From Candidatus Manganitrophaceae bacterium (GTDB lineage: Bacteria; Nitrospirota; Nitrospiria; SBBL01; Manganitrophaceae): a stretch of DNA of 17,600 bases. Made by a program: the position numbers and the translations under genes. Positions within the stretch are counted from its first letter, which is position 1. The number at the start of each line of letters is the position of its first letter. The notes beneath the pieces were generated by a model, which saw only the letters and a list, made by a program, of their open reading frames with translations, searched no databases and was not told the DNA's origin. The stretch covers positions 1 through 17,600 of the forward strand of contig SCUR01000503.1 of the NCBI GenBank assembly GCA_004297235.1, in the 5' to 3' direction. This document shows, piece after piece, positions 1 through 7,397 of this stretch.

Positions 1-1213
<1,213 letters not shown>

Positions 1214-1266
1214 GGCGCTCTTCATCTCCCGATCAAAAAATCCGTTAAACGATAATGTGAAGCGCT

Positions 1267-1296
1267 ATTATAACCGAAACGGAGTCCCCTTGAAAA
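1267..1296 (-). promoter_or_regulatory. sigma-70-type promoter for leuC
   Basis: Read on the minus strand, TTTTCA (1291-1296, four of six matches to -35) and a perfect TATAAT (1267-1272) are separated by 18 bases. The expected transcript start, near 1260, lies 35 to 47 bases upstream of the possible leuC starts. It sits between the stop of the beta-propeller gene and leuC, so leuC probably has its own transcript. Confidence 0.55.
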
Positions 1297-1303
1297 GAGG
1301 AAA

Positions 1304-3502
1304 TCAGTGAAGAAAGATCGTCTCGCGATCAGGAGGCTGCTTCGGCACGGAGGGTTTCGCGGCGGCGGCGACACCCATCCACCAACCATAGCCGGGGTCC
1401 GGAAGAAGCACGCTCCCCAAGACCGACGCCGGTTGATCGATCGGGGTCGCCTTGACGCCGACATTCGAGAGGCTGTAGAGAAATGTGTCGGGGCCGGAGG
1501 CCATCATGACCGATCGGGTCGGAGCGGCCCCGCCGAGGAACCGGCCCTCTTTGCACTCATCGGCGATCCAGGGTTGATCCGGCGGGATATTGGTGCAGTA
1601 AACCTGGAACGCCAAATCGGCTTGATCGACCCGCCCGAGCTCGGTGAAGCCTTCCGTCACGCTCACGCGGAACGCGGCAACCCCGCTGAAAGAAGTTCCC
1701 GAAGGAGGGTCCCAAACGACCAGCGGGATCGCGAGGAGATTGCGCGGAGCATAAAATGTGAACGCGTGCGGATCGAAGGTCGCCTGACTCCAGCCGAACC
1801 GCCCCCCTCCGGCAGGGAGATATTTGTGAAGCAGCGCCGGACGGGCCGGATCGGCGACATCAAAGATCTGAAGCTGGATGTCGCCTGACTCGAGGCCGAT
1901 CGTCAGCAAGTGGTTTGGACCGAGCGGATGAAGATAGGTGCTGAAACCGGGAATCGTCAATTCTCCCATTCGCTTCGGTTGACGCGGGTCGGAAAGATCG
2001 AAGGCGAAGAGCGGGTCCACCTGGCGGAAGGTCACGACATATCCGCGATCGCCGAGGAACCGCGCGCCGGTCACCTGCTCCCCCGGCGCAAAGCCTAAAA
2101 CCGACCCGGCGACCTGCAGCTCTCCGCTCGGGTTCTCCTCCAAAACGAAAAGGTGGTTCTTCCGTTCGAGCCGCTTCGTCTCGGGATCGATCCGATCTTC
2201 GGTGCTGACGACCCTGAGGAATCCTTCCTGCTCGCTTAAATGAAATCGGCTGCCGATCCAGCCGTCGATGCGGCCGGCGGCGAGATAAGCCGGCTTCTCT
2301 TCGGAGATTCCGAATTTGTAGAGGGCGGTTTGCGGGGGCTGATTCGAATCCCACCACCAGCCGCTGCTCAACTGGGCGACATAAAGATGCTCTTTATCGG
2401 CATAGGTCAGCCAGGCATTGTTGATGAGCGCGGTTGCGGAAAGGTTCGATCCGTCGGTATCGACGCTCGTCACGATGAGCAGGCCAAGATCTTCCTTCAC
2501 CTCCGGAAGAAGAACATCACGGCAGGAGAGGAGGGCGACGGCGGCCTCGGTCCCGCCGATTTGACGGGATGCGCGGGGGAGGAGGGTCCGCACATCGGTC
2601 TCGGTCATCGCTTTTCGAATCGTCTGTCGGATTGCTTCCTTCAGCTGTTCGATGCGCTCGGCCTCCTCAGCGCGGCCGGTTCCATTCCAGACCGCGTCGC
2701 GGTACCGGTTCACCAGATCGGAGAAGTTGTTGTCTTTCATCAGAGCCTCCGGCTCCGGCATCCGGAAGCGGGAGACCAGATGGATGCGCGTCTCAATCCG
2801 CCGGTGGTCGATCTGAAATCCTTCGATGAGAAGCCGTTGCGTGATTCGGGGCTGCGAGGGATCGGCGACATCCACAAAGATCATTTCGTCGTAGGAGAGA
2901 GGAGCGATCGGCATCGCCGCAGAAACGTCCGCCGTCTGCGCCTGGACCGGGAGAAATCGTCGTCCGAAAATCACCACGCGCCGCCGCGCCTCATCGAGAT
3001 AGAGGCCGCCGGCGGAGGTGTCGAGCTTCAAACGAGAAAGCTCCGCAAGCTGCTGCGGAGGAAAACCCTTTTCGATCGCCAGAAAACCGCCGTTGACGAT
3101 GTACAGGCGCCCCGCGCTGTCCGCCTCGACCAGATCGGCTTCATCGACCCCTTCTTCTTGTGTATTGGTCCGGGTGACGTCCTCGGGAAGGACCGTGTTT
3201 GCGGCGATGGCCCCGTCTCCTCCGAGCGGAACAAGGGGCAATGGACAATCGGTGCAAGCCGGAGGGGCTTTCATCGTATATCGTTCGATCAGCGCCGCTT
3301 CCACATACTGCGCTAAATCGTCGCAATCGGCGGAAGGGGCCAGCTTCAGGGCGCTCAGAGGGACCCCGGTCGACGGCCCTTCCGGGTTCCGATCGGCGGA
3401 TCGGCTGCAACTGACAAGAGCGCTCACCATCATGAGGATGAAGAAAAAAACGTGGAGGGAGAAACGCACTTTTAATTTAAGAGACGTTTGAAGGAAAGGC
3501 AT
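1304..3502 (-). CDS. secreted beta-propeller domain lipoprotein
   Basis: The 732-residue protein begins with a basic and then hydrophobic signal segment (about residues 10-31) ending in a lipobox, ALVSC, with Cys32 as the probable lipidated residue. It should therefore be anchored outside the cytoplasmic membrane. Residues 117-136 hold EEGVDEADLVEAD followed by a beta strand (GRLYIV). This is the signature opening of the beta-propeller family described in Pfam as Beta_propel (PF09826), found in secreted proteins of bacteria and archaea. The rest is rich in propeller-like strands with repeated 'VDVADPSQPR', 'FDLSDPRQPK' and 'FDVADPARPA' turns. Length fits the family. No enzymatic role is known; binding or scaffolding is an inference. 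The ATG at 3502 has no clear SD, so the start is uncertain by a few codons. It is divergent from a cytochrome c lipoprotein. Confidence 0.85.
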   Translation of the reverse strand: MPFLQTSLKLKVRFSLHVFFFILMMVSALVSCSRSADRNPEGPSTGVPLSALKLAPSADCDDLAQYVEAALIERYTMKAPPACTDCPLPLVPLGGDGAIAANTVLPEDVTRTNTQEEGVDEADLVEADSAGRLYIVNGGFLAIEKGFPPQQLAELSRLKLDTSAGGLYLDEARRRVVIFGRRFLPVQAQTADVSAAMPIAPLSYDEMIFVDVADPSQPRITQRLLIEGFQIDHRRIETRIHLVSRFRMPEPEALMKDNNFSDLVNRYRDAVWNGTGRAEEAERIEQLKEAIRQTIRKAMTETDVRTLLPRASRQIGGTEAAVALLSCRDVLLPEVKEDLGLLIVTSVDTDGSNLSATALINNAWLTYADKEHLYVAQLSSGWWWDSNQPPQTALYKFGISEEKPAYLAAGRIDGWIGSRFHLSEQEGFLRVVSTEDRIDPETKRLERKNHLFVLEENPSGELQVAGSVLGFAPGEQVTGARFLGDRGYVVTFRQVDPLFAFDLSDPRQPKRMGELTIPGFSTYLHPLGPNHLLTIGLESGDIQLQIFDVADPARPALLHKYLPAGGGRFGWSQATFDPHAFTFYAPRNLLAIPLVVWDPPSGTSFSGVAAFRVSVTEGFTELGRVDQADLAFQVYCTNIPPDQPWIADECKEGRFLGGAAPTRSVMMASGPDTFLYSLSNVGVKATPIDQPASVLGSVLLPDPGYGWWMGVAAAAKPSVPKQPPDRETIFLH

Positions 3503-3650
3503 GCCGGGTCGGCTCGAAGGATTAAAGTTTATATTAAAGAATAACCATTTCGGTATCGCTGCTTCAAGAGAAATATGCAGTTCAACGAGATGATTCCAGA
3601 CCGAATCCGATGGAGGGCGGCGAATGATTTTGGGGGATTCGACCTTTGCT

Positions 3651-3679
3651 TTGATTATTTCCGATCACTTTGATAAGAT
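3651..3679 (+). promoter_or_regulatory. candidate promoter for the cytochrome c gene
   Basis: TTGATT (3651-3656) and TAAGAT (3674-3679) are 17 bases apart, four of six matches each to the -35 and -10 consensus. The cytochrome start lies about 33 bases downstream. The rest of the 209-base divergent spacer is AT-rich on the beta-propeller side, with no clear second promoter. Confidence 0.35.
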
Positions 3680-3711
3680 GCGCTTCATCTAAAATAAGGG
3701 GAGCCGAAAGA

Positions 3712-4044
3712 ATGTTGAAATCGATTTGGACTGCGGTGGCGGTGGGAGTTCTTCTGACAGGTTGTTCGAGCGGGATCAGCGATGAAGCGCTGGCGGGACT
3801 TTCACCCGCCGAGGCGGGGAAGAAGGTCTTCGATGCCCGATGTAAACGATGTCACACCATCAATGGAGAAGGGGGAACACGCGGACCGAACCTCTCCAAG
3901 GTCGGGGGACGCCTGGAAGAAACGGCCATCCGGGACTTTGTCAAAGATCCGGCCGCGGCAAAACCGGGGACGCGGATGCCGAAGGTCTCTCTCACCGAAA
4001 AGCAGGTCGACTCGGTGGCGGCCTATCTCGCCGGACTGAAATAA
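3712..4044 (+). CDS. class I monohaem cytochrome c, lipoprotein
   Basis: A 110-residue electron carrier. The N-terminus is a short signal with lipobox LLTGC (Cys18), predicting a lipid-anchored protein facing the periplasm. Haem is attached at CKRCH (residues 44-48), with His48 as one axial ligand. The expected distal methionine is Met89 in GTRMPKV, followed by the usual C-terminal helix (LTEKQVDSVAAYLAGLK). The fold and length match small cytochromes of the c-551/c-552 kind. The start is set by a strong AAGGGGAG about 8 bases before the ATG at 3712; a TTG at 3670 would place extra charged residues before the signal and is rejected. Its redox partner is not shown by the context: it faces a beta-propeller lipoprotein and is followed by a membrane protease. 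Confidence 0.92.
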   Translation: MLKSIWTAVAVGVLLTGCSSGISDEALAGLSPAEAGKKVFDARCKRCHTINGEGGTRGPNLSKVGGRLEETAIRDFVKDPAAAKPGTRMPKVSLTEKQVDSVAAYLAGLK

Positions 4045-4062
4045 GGCTACTTCTAGAAGACA

Positions 4063-4125
4063 GAATTCAGAGGTCAGAAGGGAGCATCCGGAATGAATAC
4101 AGAAAAATGAATCGCTTCTGAATTC
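4063..4125. repeat. inverted repeat in the cytochrome c/CPBP spacer
   Basis: GAATTCAGA (4063-4071) and TCTGAATTC (4117-4125) are perfect 9-base inverted copies 45 bases apart. The 119-base spacer is built of words such as CAGAATTCAG, AGGTCAGAAGG and CTCCTGCATTC, the mosaic style often seen in dispersed spacers. There is no T-run, so it is not a clear terminator. Confidence 0.45.
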
Positions 4126-4163
4126 ACTCCGGTCTCCTGCATTCTCTTTTTCTCCGAGCTGCG

Positions 4164-5114
4164 ATGAATTGGTGGACGCTCTCGTTCTACTTGCTGGTCC
4201 TCTTGGCGGTCGGGGCCCTTTTCTCGACCAAGAAGGACGTTTATCCCGATGAAGGAACCCTCTTTCACCGGCAGTCCTGGAGCATTTGGATCGGCCTTTT
4301 TGCCGCAACCCTTCTCAAAACCGTCAGCGCGATCGTTCTCCGGTCGCCCGGGTCCTTCCGAAACCAACCGATCATCGTGCCGATTTATCTCATCGCCGAA
4401 ATCTCCGTCTTTATCTCCATCCTCTTTTTCTACCGGTTCATCACCCGCCAGCCGCTCTCCTCTCTCGGTTTCTCATCGGACCGTTTCGGGATACGCCTCC
4501 TCTATGCAATGCGGTGGATCTTGGGCGCCTTCCTCCTGATTTACGGAATTTTCCACTTCCTCCTGCTTTACCAATCTTTCGAAGTCTCCCAGGCGTGGCT
4601 GCTGCGGCTTTATCGCAACCGCGATCTCGTCACCGCGCTGATGCATTTCTTCGAGAAGGTCTGGGGATTGCCTTCTCTCATCGTTCCCATTCTGTTCATG
4701 GTGGTCCTCCGTCCGTTTTTCGAAGAGGTCGTTTTCCGAGGTCTTCTCTACGGTCCGATTCGCCGCAAAACCGATCCGATCATGGCCACCCTGATCACCT
4801 CCCTTGTCTTTATGCTGGCCGACGGATCCTATACGAGCCCCCATCTTCTTTCGGGCGTTCTCTCCGCTTACCTCTATGAGAGGACGGAAATGCTCCTTCC
4901 GGGGGTGATTTTACATGGGATGATCAACCTGGGGAGCGTGGTCTACTACTTCGGCGGAAATAATGCGATGTCGGTGAGGGTGCGTACAGCGGAATCGGGC
5001 TGGATGACGCTCCTTCTGGCCGTCCTTTTTCTCGGATCGGCGATATTCTATCGAATTCTGGTCAAGAAGGGATATGGATGGAAAGAGCCGGTTTCGATTT
5101 CCTCGGACGCATGA
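4164..5114 (+). CDS. CPBP-family intramembrane metalloprotease, motif 2 altered
   Basis: A 316-residue polytopic membrane protein with about eight hydrophobic segments. Residues 186-195 (FEEVVFRGLL) form the EExxxR motif of the CPBP/Rce1 (CAAX protease and bacteriocin-processing) family. Residues 251-255 (HGMIN) form its HxxxN motif. The family's second motif, FxxxH, is expected in the helix between them, but the sequence reads VFMLAD: Asp220 stands where the metal-binding histidine is usual. The protein may use the aspartate, use another residue such as His227, or be catalytically impaired. The known roles of relatives (prenyl-protein processing, bacteriocin immunity, stress control) cannot be assigned here. 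The ATG at 4164 has only a weak GAG upstream. The stop codon abuts the stop of the convergent aat. Confidence 0.82.
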   Translation: MNWWTLSFYLLVLLAVGALFSTKKDVYPDEGTLFHRQSWSIWIGLFAATLLKTVSAIVLRSPGSFRNQPIIVPIYLIAEISVFISILFFYRFITRQPLSSLGFSSDRFGIRLLYAMRWILGAFLLIYGIFHFLLLYQSFEVSQAWLLRLYRNRDLVTALMHFFEKVWGLPSLIVPILFMVVLRPFFEEVVFRGLLYGPIRRKTDPIMATLITSLVFMLADGSYTSPHLLSGVLSAYLYERTEMLLPGVILHGMINLGSVVYYFGGNNAMSVRVRTAESGWMTLLLAVLFLGSAIFYRILVKKGYGWKEPVSISSDA

Positions 5115-5690
5115 TCAGCCAAAACGGCATTCCAGCGCAAGCGCCTTCTCAAGCCGTCTCATGTAATCGTTTCGGGAAATTTCGATTGCACCGAAGGTCT
5201 GTAGATGGGAGGTGATAAACTGGGTGTCGAGCAAGAGATAGCCCCGCGCCGTCAGCCGCTCGACGAGAGAAGCCAGGCAGACTTTCGAGGCGTCCCGTTG
5301 AAGGGTGAACATCGACTCCCCCATAAACGCGCCGCCCAAGGCCACCCCGTAAAGCCCTCCCGCCAGAATCCCCTCTGAGTACGCTTCGACGGAGTGCGCC
5401 TTCCCCAGCCGGTGGAGCGCGGTGTAAGCGCGAATGATTTCCTCATTGATCCAGGTCTCTTTTCGCGCGGCGCAGGCCCGGATCACCGATTCGAAATCAC
5501 GATCGATCGCAATTTCAAATAGACCCTGGCGGATCGTTCGGCCCAGCCGTCTCGGGAGATGAAACGATGGAAGATCGATGATCCCGCGGGGATCGGGAGC
5601 GTACCACCGGATCTCTCCGCCGTCGGCCATCGGAAAGATCCCCTGTCGATAAGCGGCTTCGAGAAGGGCGGGGGTCAGTGAGATCGGCAT
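5115..5690 (-). CDS. aat: leucyl/phenylalanyl-tRNA-protein transferase
   Basis: Aat moves Leu or Phe from aminoacyl-tRNA to the N-terminal Arg or Lys of a protein, marking it for the ClpS/ClpAP N-end-rule pathway in the cytoplasm. The 191-residue product has the family core in order: YRQGIFPMA, RWYAPDPRGII, ETWINEEIIRAY, LGKAHSVEAYSEG, LAGGLYGVALGGAFMGESMF, DASKVCLASL, LLDTQFITSHLQTFGA and EISRNDYMRRL. It is the short form without the about 30-residue N-terminal extension of the E. coli protein. The ATG at 5690 (MPISLTPALL) was chosen by homology to short forms, because no good SD is visible. A longer in-frame reading to 5951 overlaps eda and is not believed. It probably follows eda in the same transcript, across a spacer with a large inverted repeat. 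Confidence 0.93.
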   Translation of the reverse strand: MPISLTPALLEAAYRQGIFPMADGGEIRWYAPDPRGIIDLPSFHLPRRLGRTIRQGLFEIAIDRDFESVIRACAARKETWINEEIIRAYTALHRLGKAHSVEAYSEGILAGGLYGVALGGAFMGESMFTLQRDASKVCLASLVERLTARGYLLLDTQFITSHLQTFGAIEISRNDYMRRLEKALALECRFG

Positions 5691-5752
5691 GGTGAGAATA
5701 TACCCGAACCGACGATGGGGAGCAATCGAAGAAAGGTCGATCTTGTGACGGC

Positions 5753-5806
5753 CCTGTAGGGGCGAATACACGGTGTCGCAGTGCAGGCAAGATTCGCCCC
5801 TACAGG
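5753..5806. repeat. 15-bp perfect inverted repeat, dispersed-repeat type
   Basis: CCTGTAGGGGCGAAT (5753-5767) is mirrored exactly by ATTCGCCCCTACAGG (5792-5806), with a 24-base loop. It lies in the 130-base spacer between eda and aat. The words TGTAGGGGCGAAT and ATTCGCCCCTACA resemble small mobile palindromes I recall from many environmental bacterial genomes. No T-run follows on either strand. It could fold in the eda-aat transcript and attenuate or stabilise it. Confidence 0.75.
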
Positions 5807-5820
5807 CGCATTCGAAAAGA

Positions 5821-6468
5821 TCAGGCGGCTTTGCTGAGCAGGTCGTCCCGAAGCGAGGCGAACTTTTTCGCTTCGCGGGTAATGGCCTCGTAGTTCTGGC
5901 TGTCGACGTGTTTCTTGGGGATGAGCAGGCTCCCCAAAGCGATCGCTTCAACGCCGAGCGAGAGATACTCTTTGAAAGAGTCGTAGCTCTTGACCCCCGC
6001 CGGAATCACTTTAAGAAAGGGGAGCGGTTTGAGAATCTCGTCGACGTAATCCGGACCTCCGAGGGCATCGACGGGGAACACCTTGACCATATTTGCGCCG
6101 CCGCGCATCGCCGTATAAATTTCAGAAGGGGTCGACGCTCCCAGGATGCAGGCGACATTGCCGTCCCGGCACACCGGAACCAGCTCCAGATTGCCGACCG
6201 GGGAAGCGACGAAGTGACAACCCAGGCCGATGGCGGAGCGCGCCTCACGGAGGGTTAAGACCGTCCCGGCGCCGACCAGGATGTTCTTCTCTTTCATCAG
6301 CTCCCGAATGACATCCTGCGCATCCGGAATAGTGAAAGAAATTTCGAAGATACAAATCCCACCCTCGATGACGGCCTGCACGGTCTTCACGGCTTGATCA
6401 GCATTTTCGGTTCGAATGACTGCGATTATCTTTTCCCTGGTAATACGTTCAAGGACCGTATTCAACAT
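5821..6468 (-). CDS. eda: KDPG/KHG aldolase (2-dehydro-3-deoxyphosphogluconate aldolase)
   Basis: This class I aldolase cleaves 2-keto-3-deoxy-6-phosphogluconate to pyruvate and glyceraldehyde-3-phosphate, or the related 4-hydroxy-2-oxoglutarate. The 215-residue (beta/alpha)8 protein shows FEISFTIPDA (Glu42 the likely catalytic base), GAGTVLTL (66-73), GASTPSEI (110-117) and MVKVFPVDALGG with Lys129 as the Schiff-base lysine. The phosphate-loop motif, PTGG in the E. coli and Thermotoga enzymes, reads PAGV here, so the true substrate may differ. A strong GGAGG lies 6 to 7 bases before the ATG at 6468. No edd or other Entner-Doudoroff gene is in the window. A sigma-54-type promoter about 220 bases upstream points at it, and aat follows on the same strand. 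Confidence 0.9.
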   Translation of the reverse strand: MLNTVLERITREKIIAVIRTENADQAVKTVQAVIEGGICIFEISFTIPDAQDVIRELMKEKNILVGAGTVLTLREARSAIGLGCHFVASPVGNLELVPVCRDGNVACILGASTPSEIYTAMRGGANMVKVFPVDALGGPDYVDEILKPLPFLKVIPAGVKSYDSFKEYLSLGVEAIALGSLLIPKKHVDSQNYEAITREAKKFASLRDDLLSKAA

Positions 6469-6595
6469 TTTTCCCTCCGGATCAAACTATGCCAAAGAAG
6501 CCCCGCGGAACTCGCCATGAAGAAACCCTCTTTCCAGTGGTCTCCGTAAAGGTCCTCGCCCGACTAAGCCGATGGAAATGAGCGACGATTGAAGT

Positions 6596-6668
6596 CCGGG
6601 ATCGGTATTCCCGGCAGAGTGGCTTCTCTCCATGACGTTTGAGTCGAACCTTTACATGAGAGGGTTCG
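6596..6668 (-). other. two stem-loops in the predicted eda leader
   Basis: If transcription starts near 6673, the leader would begin with a hairpin whose arms are 6645-6653 and 6660-6668 (six Watson-Crick pairs plus three more including two G-U, six-base loop). A second hairpin has arms CCGGGA (6596-6601) and TCCCGG (6609-6614) with a seven-base loop. I do not recognise a known riboswitch class in them. Confidence 0.35.
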
Positions 6669-6683
6669 CATCAGATAAAAATT

Positions 6684-6699
6684 TGCAAAAGGGGTGCCG
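6684..6699 (-). promoter_or_regulatory. sigma-54 (-24/-12) promoter candidate for eda
   Basis: On the minus strand the sequence reads CGGCACCCCTTTTGCA. This matches the sigma-54 consensus TGGCAC-N5-TTGCA at every consensus position except the first base, and the GG and GC are exactly 10 bases apart. Transcription would start near 6673, giving a 5' leader of about 205 bases before eda. An activator binding site is not identified. Confidence 0.5.
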
Positions 6700-6702
6700 T
6701 AG

Positions 6703-6746
6703 GGTAAGCCCGCTTAGATTCGCTATCAACCGATCTTACCGCGAAT
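6703..6746. repeat. interlocked inverted repeats upstream of sigma-54 site
   Basis: Two perfect six-base inverted repeats are interleaved: GGTAAG (6703-6708) with CTTACC (6735-6740), and ATTCGC (6718-6723) with GCGAAT (6741-6746). In RNA this order would give a pseudoknot; in DNA it could be paired operator half-sites next to the -24 element. Confidence 0.35.
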
Positions 6747-6814
6747 GGGAAAAAAGGTAACAAGTGACCACGGCCTGCGGCGACACTGAGAAAAATAGAT
6801 TCGGGACCGTCGGG

Positions 6815-6864
6815 TCAAAGAGGCGGCTCCTTCAAGATTCGCGCATCAAAGAGGAAGCTCCTCC
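6815..6864. repeat. REP-like tandem pair
   Basis: Two 19-base copies (6815-6833 and 6846-6864) share 16 bases with a 31-base period. Each is partly self-complementary around GAGG...CTCC, and the second forms GAGGA-AGC-TCCTC. The minus-strand wording (GTAGGAGGAGCTTCCTC, then AGGAGCCGCCTCTTTGA) resembles repetitive extragenic palindromes. They lie upstream of the eda promoter and do not code. Confidence 0.5.
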
Positions 6865-7137
6865 TACACCCGCACGAGAAAAGGGGCAGGAGACTGGGAA
6901 AAGACACGCTTTTCATCGGCCCGGAGGCAAGGAGAATTCTTTCTCATGGAAATGAATCGGGTTGCCTTCCGCCTGCCTGTAAAGAAAAATTACACCTGGG
7001 CACTTTTCCTTCGGCCGTGTTTCGATTTCTGCTTTTGGATTCAAGACATTCAACCCGACCTGCCGTCGTTTCGGTAAAATATGACATTTATTTTCACTTC
7101 TATTCGAAAATCGGTTTGCATCCGCTTTGAATCCTGA

Positions 7138-7217
7138 GGAGAAGTCGATGCTCCTTCTCCACGCGCCCATATCGCGGGCGTTCGCCGTTCCGCGCCGGCG
7201 CGGCAGACATCGGTCTG
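7138..7217. repeat. four consecutive short stem-loops upstream of tRNA-Glu
   Basis: In order: GGAGAAG/CTTCTCC (7138-7160, nine-base loop); CGCCC/GGGCG (7164-7180); the 14-base perfect palindrome CCGCGCCGGCGCGG (7190-7203); and CAGAC-ATCG-GTCTG (7204-7217). A TTTTTT run is at about 7237-7242. It could be a small structured RNA or the remains of repeats. No function is assigned. Confidence 0.4.
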
Positions 7218-7273
7218 TCCGTCTGTTGGATGAGGCGTTTTTTAACCGGAACAGAAAACTTGAACCAAAGGGC

Positions 7274-7303
7274 TTGACAGGATTGCGCCATCTCGGCTAC
7301 TAT
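7274..7303 (+). promoter_or_regulatory. promoter of tRNA-Glu
   Basis: A perfect TTGACA (7274-7279) and TACTAT (7298-7303, four of six) are 18 bases apart. The expected start near 7310 is about 10 bases before the mature tRNA 5' end. Confidence 0.65.
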
Positions 7304-7319
7304 CTGCGTTGCTCTTTTG

Positions 7320-7397
7320 GTCCCCATCGTCTAGCCCGGCCTAGGACATCGCCCTTTCACGGCGGTAACAGGGGTTCGAATCCCCTTGGGGACACCA
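7320..7397 (+). tRNA. tRNA-Glu (TTC anticodon)
   Basis: The full cloverleaf is visible. The acceptor arms GTCCCCA (7320-7326) and TGGGGAC (7387-7393) pair. The anticodon stem 7349-7353/7361-7365 includes one T-G wobble, the loop is CTTTCAC, and the anticodon TTC lies at 7356-7358. The T arm is AGGGG-TTCGAAT-CCCCT. Discriminator A and an encoded CCA (7395-7397) follow. The sequence is close to E. coli tRNA-Glu, with a D loop about two bases longer. No strong terminator is seen downstream. Confidence 0.97.

Larger units (their letters stand above)
6469..7319. other. 851-base region without protein gene
   Basis: No reading frame here looks like a protein: the open frames are short, have unlikely composition, and the largest run through the tRNA. 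It holds the sigma-54 promoter and leader of eda (left), an interlocked inverted repeat (6703-6746), a REP-like pair (6815-6864), an AT-rich stretch with no recognised signal (about 6950-7130), a cluster of small stem-loops (7138-7217) and the tRNA-Glu promoter (7274-7303). Confidence 0.6.

Noticed and set aside
2240..3316. Plus-strand open frame of 358 codons
   Set aside because: Antisense to the beta-propeller lipoprotein; no recognisable motif, and an arginine- and glycine-rich composition typical of shadows in GC-rich DNA.
5691..5951. N-terminal extension of aat in the same frame
   Set aside because: It would overlap the eda 3' end and cross the 15-bp inverted repeat; family members of the short form start at MPISLTPALL.
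6469..6672. Possible riboswitch (c-di-GMP, cobalamin, glycine) before eda
   Set aside because: I compared the leader with the conserved cores I know and found no match beyond short words.
6990..7015. Second sigma-54-like site (CTGGGCACTTTTCC)
   Set aside because: The -12 TTGC element is absent at the required spacing.
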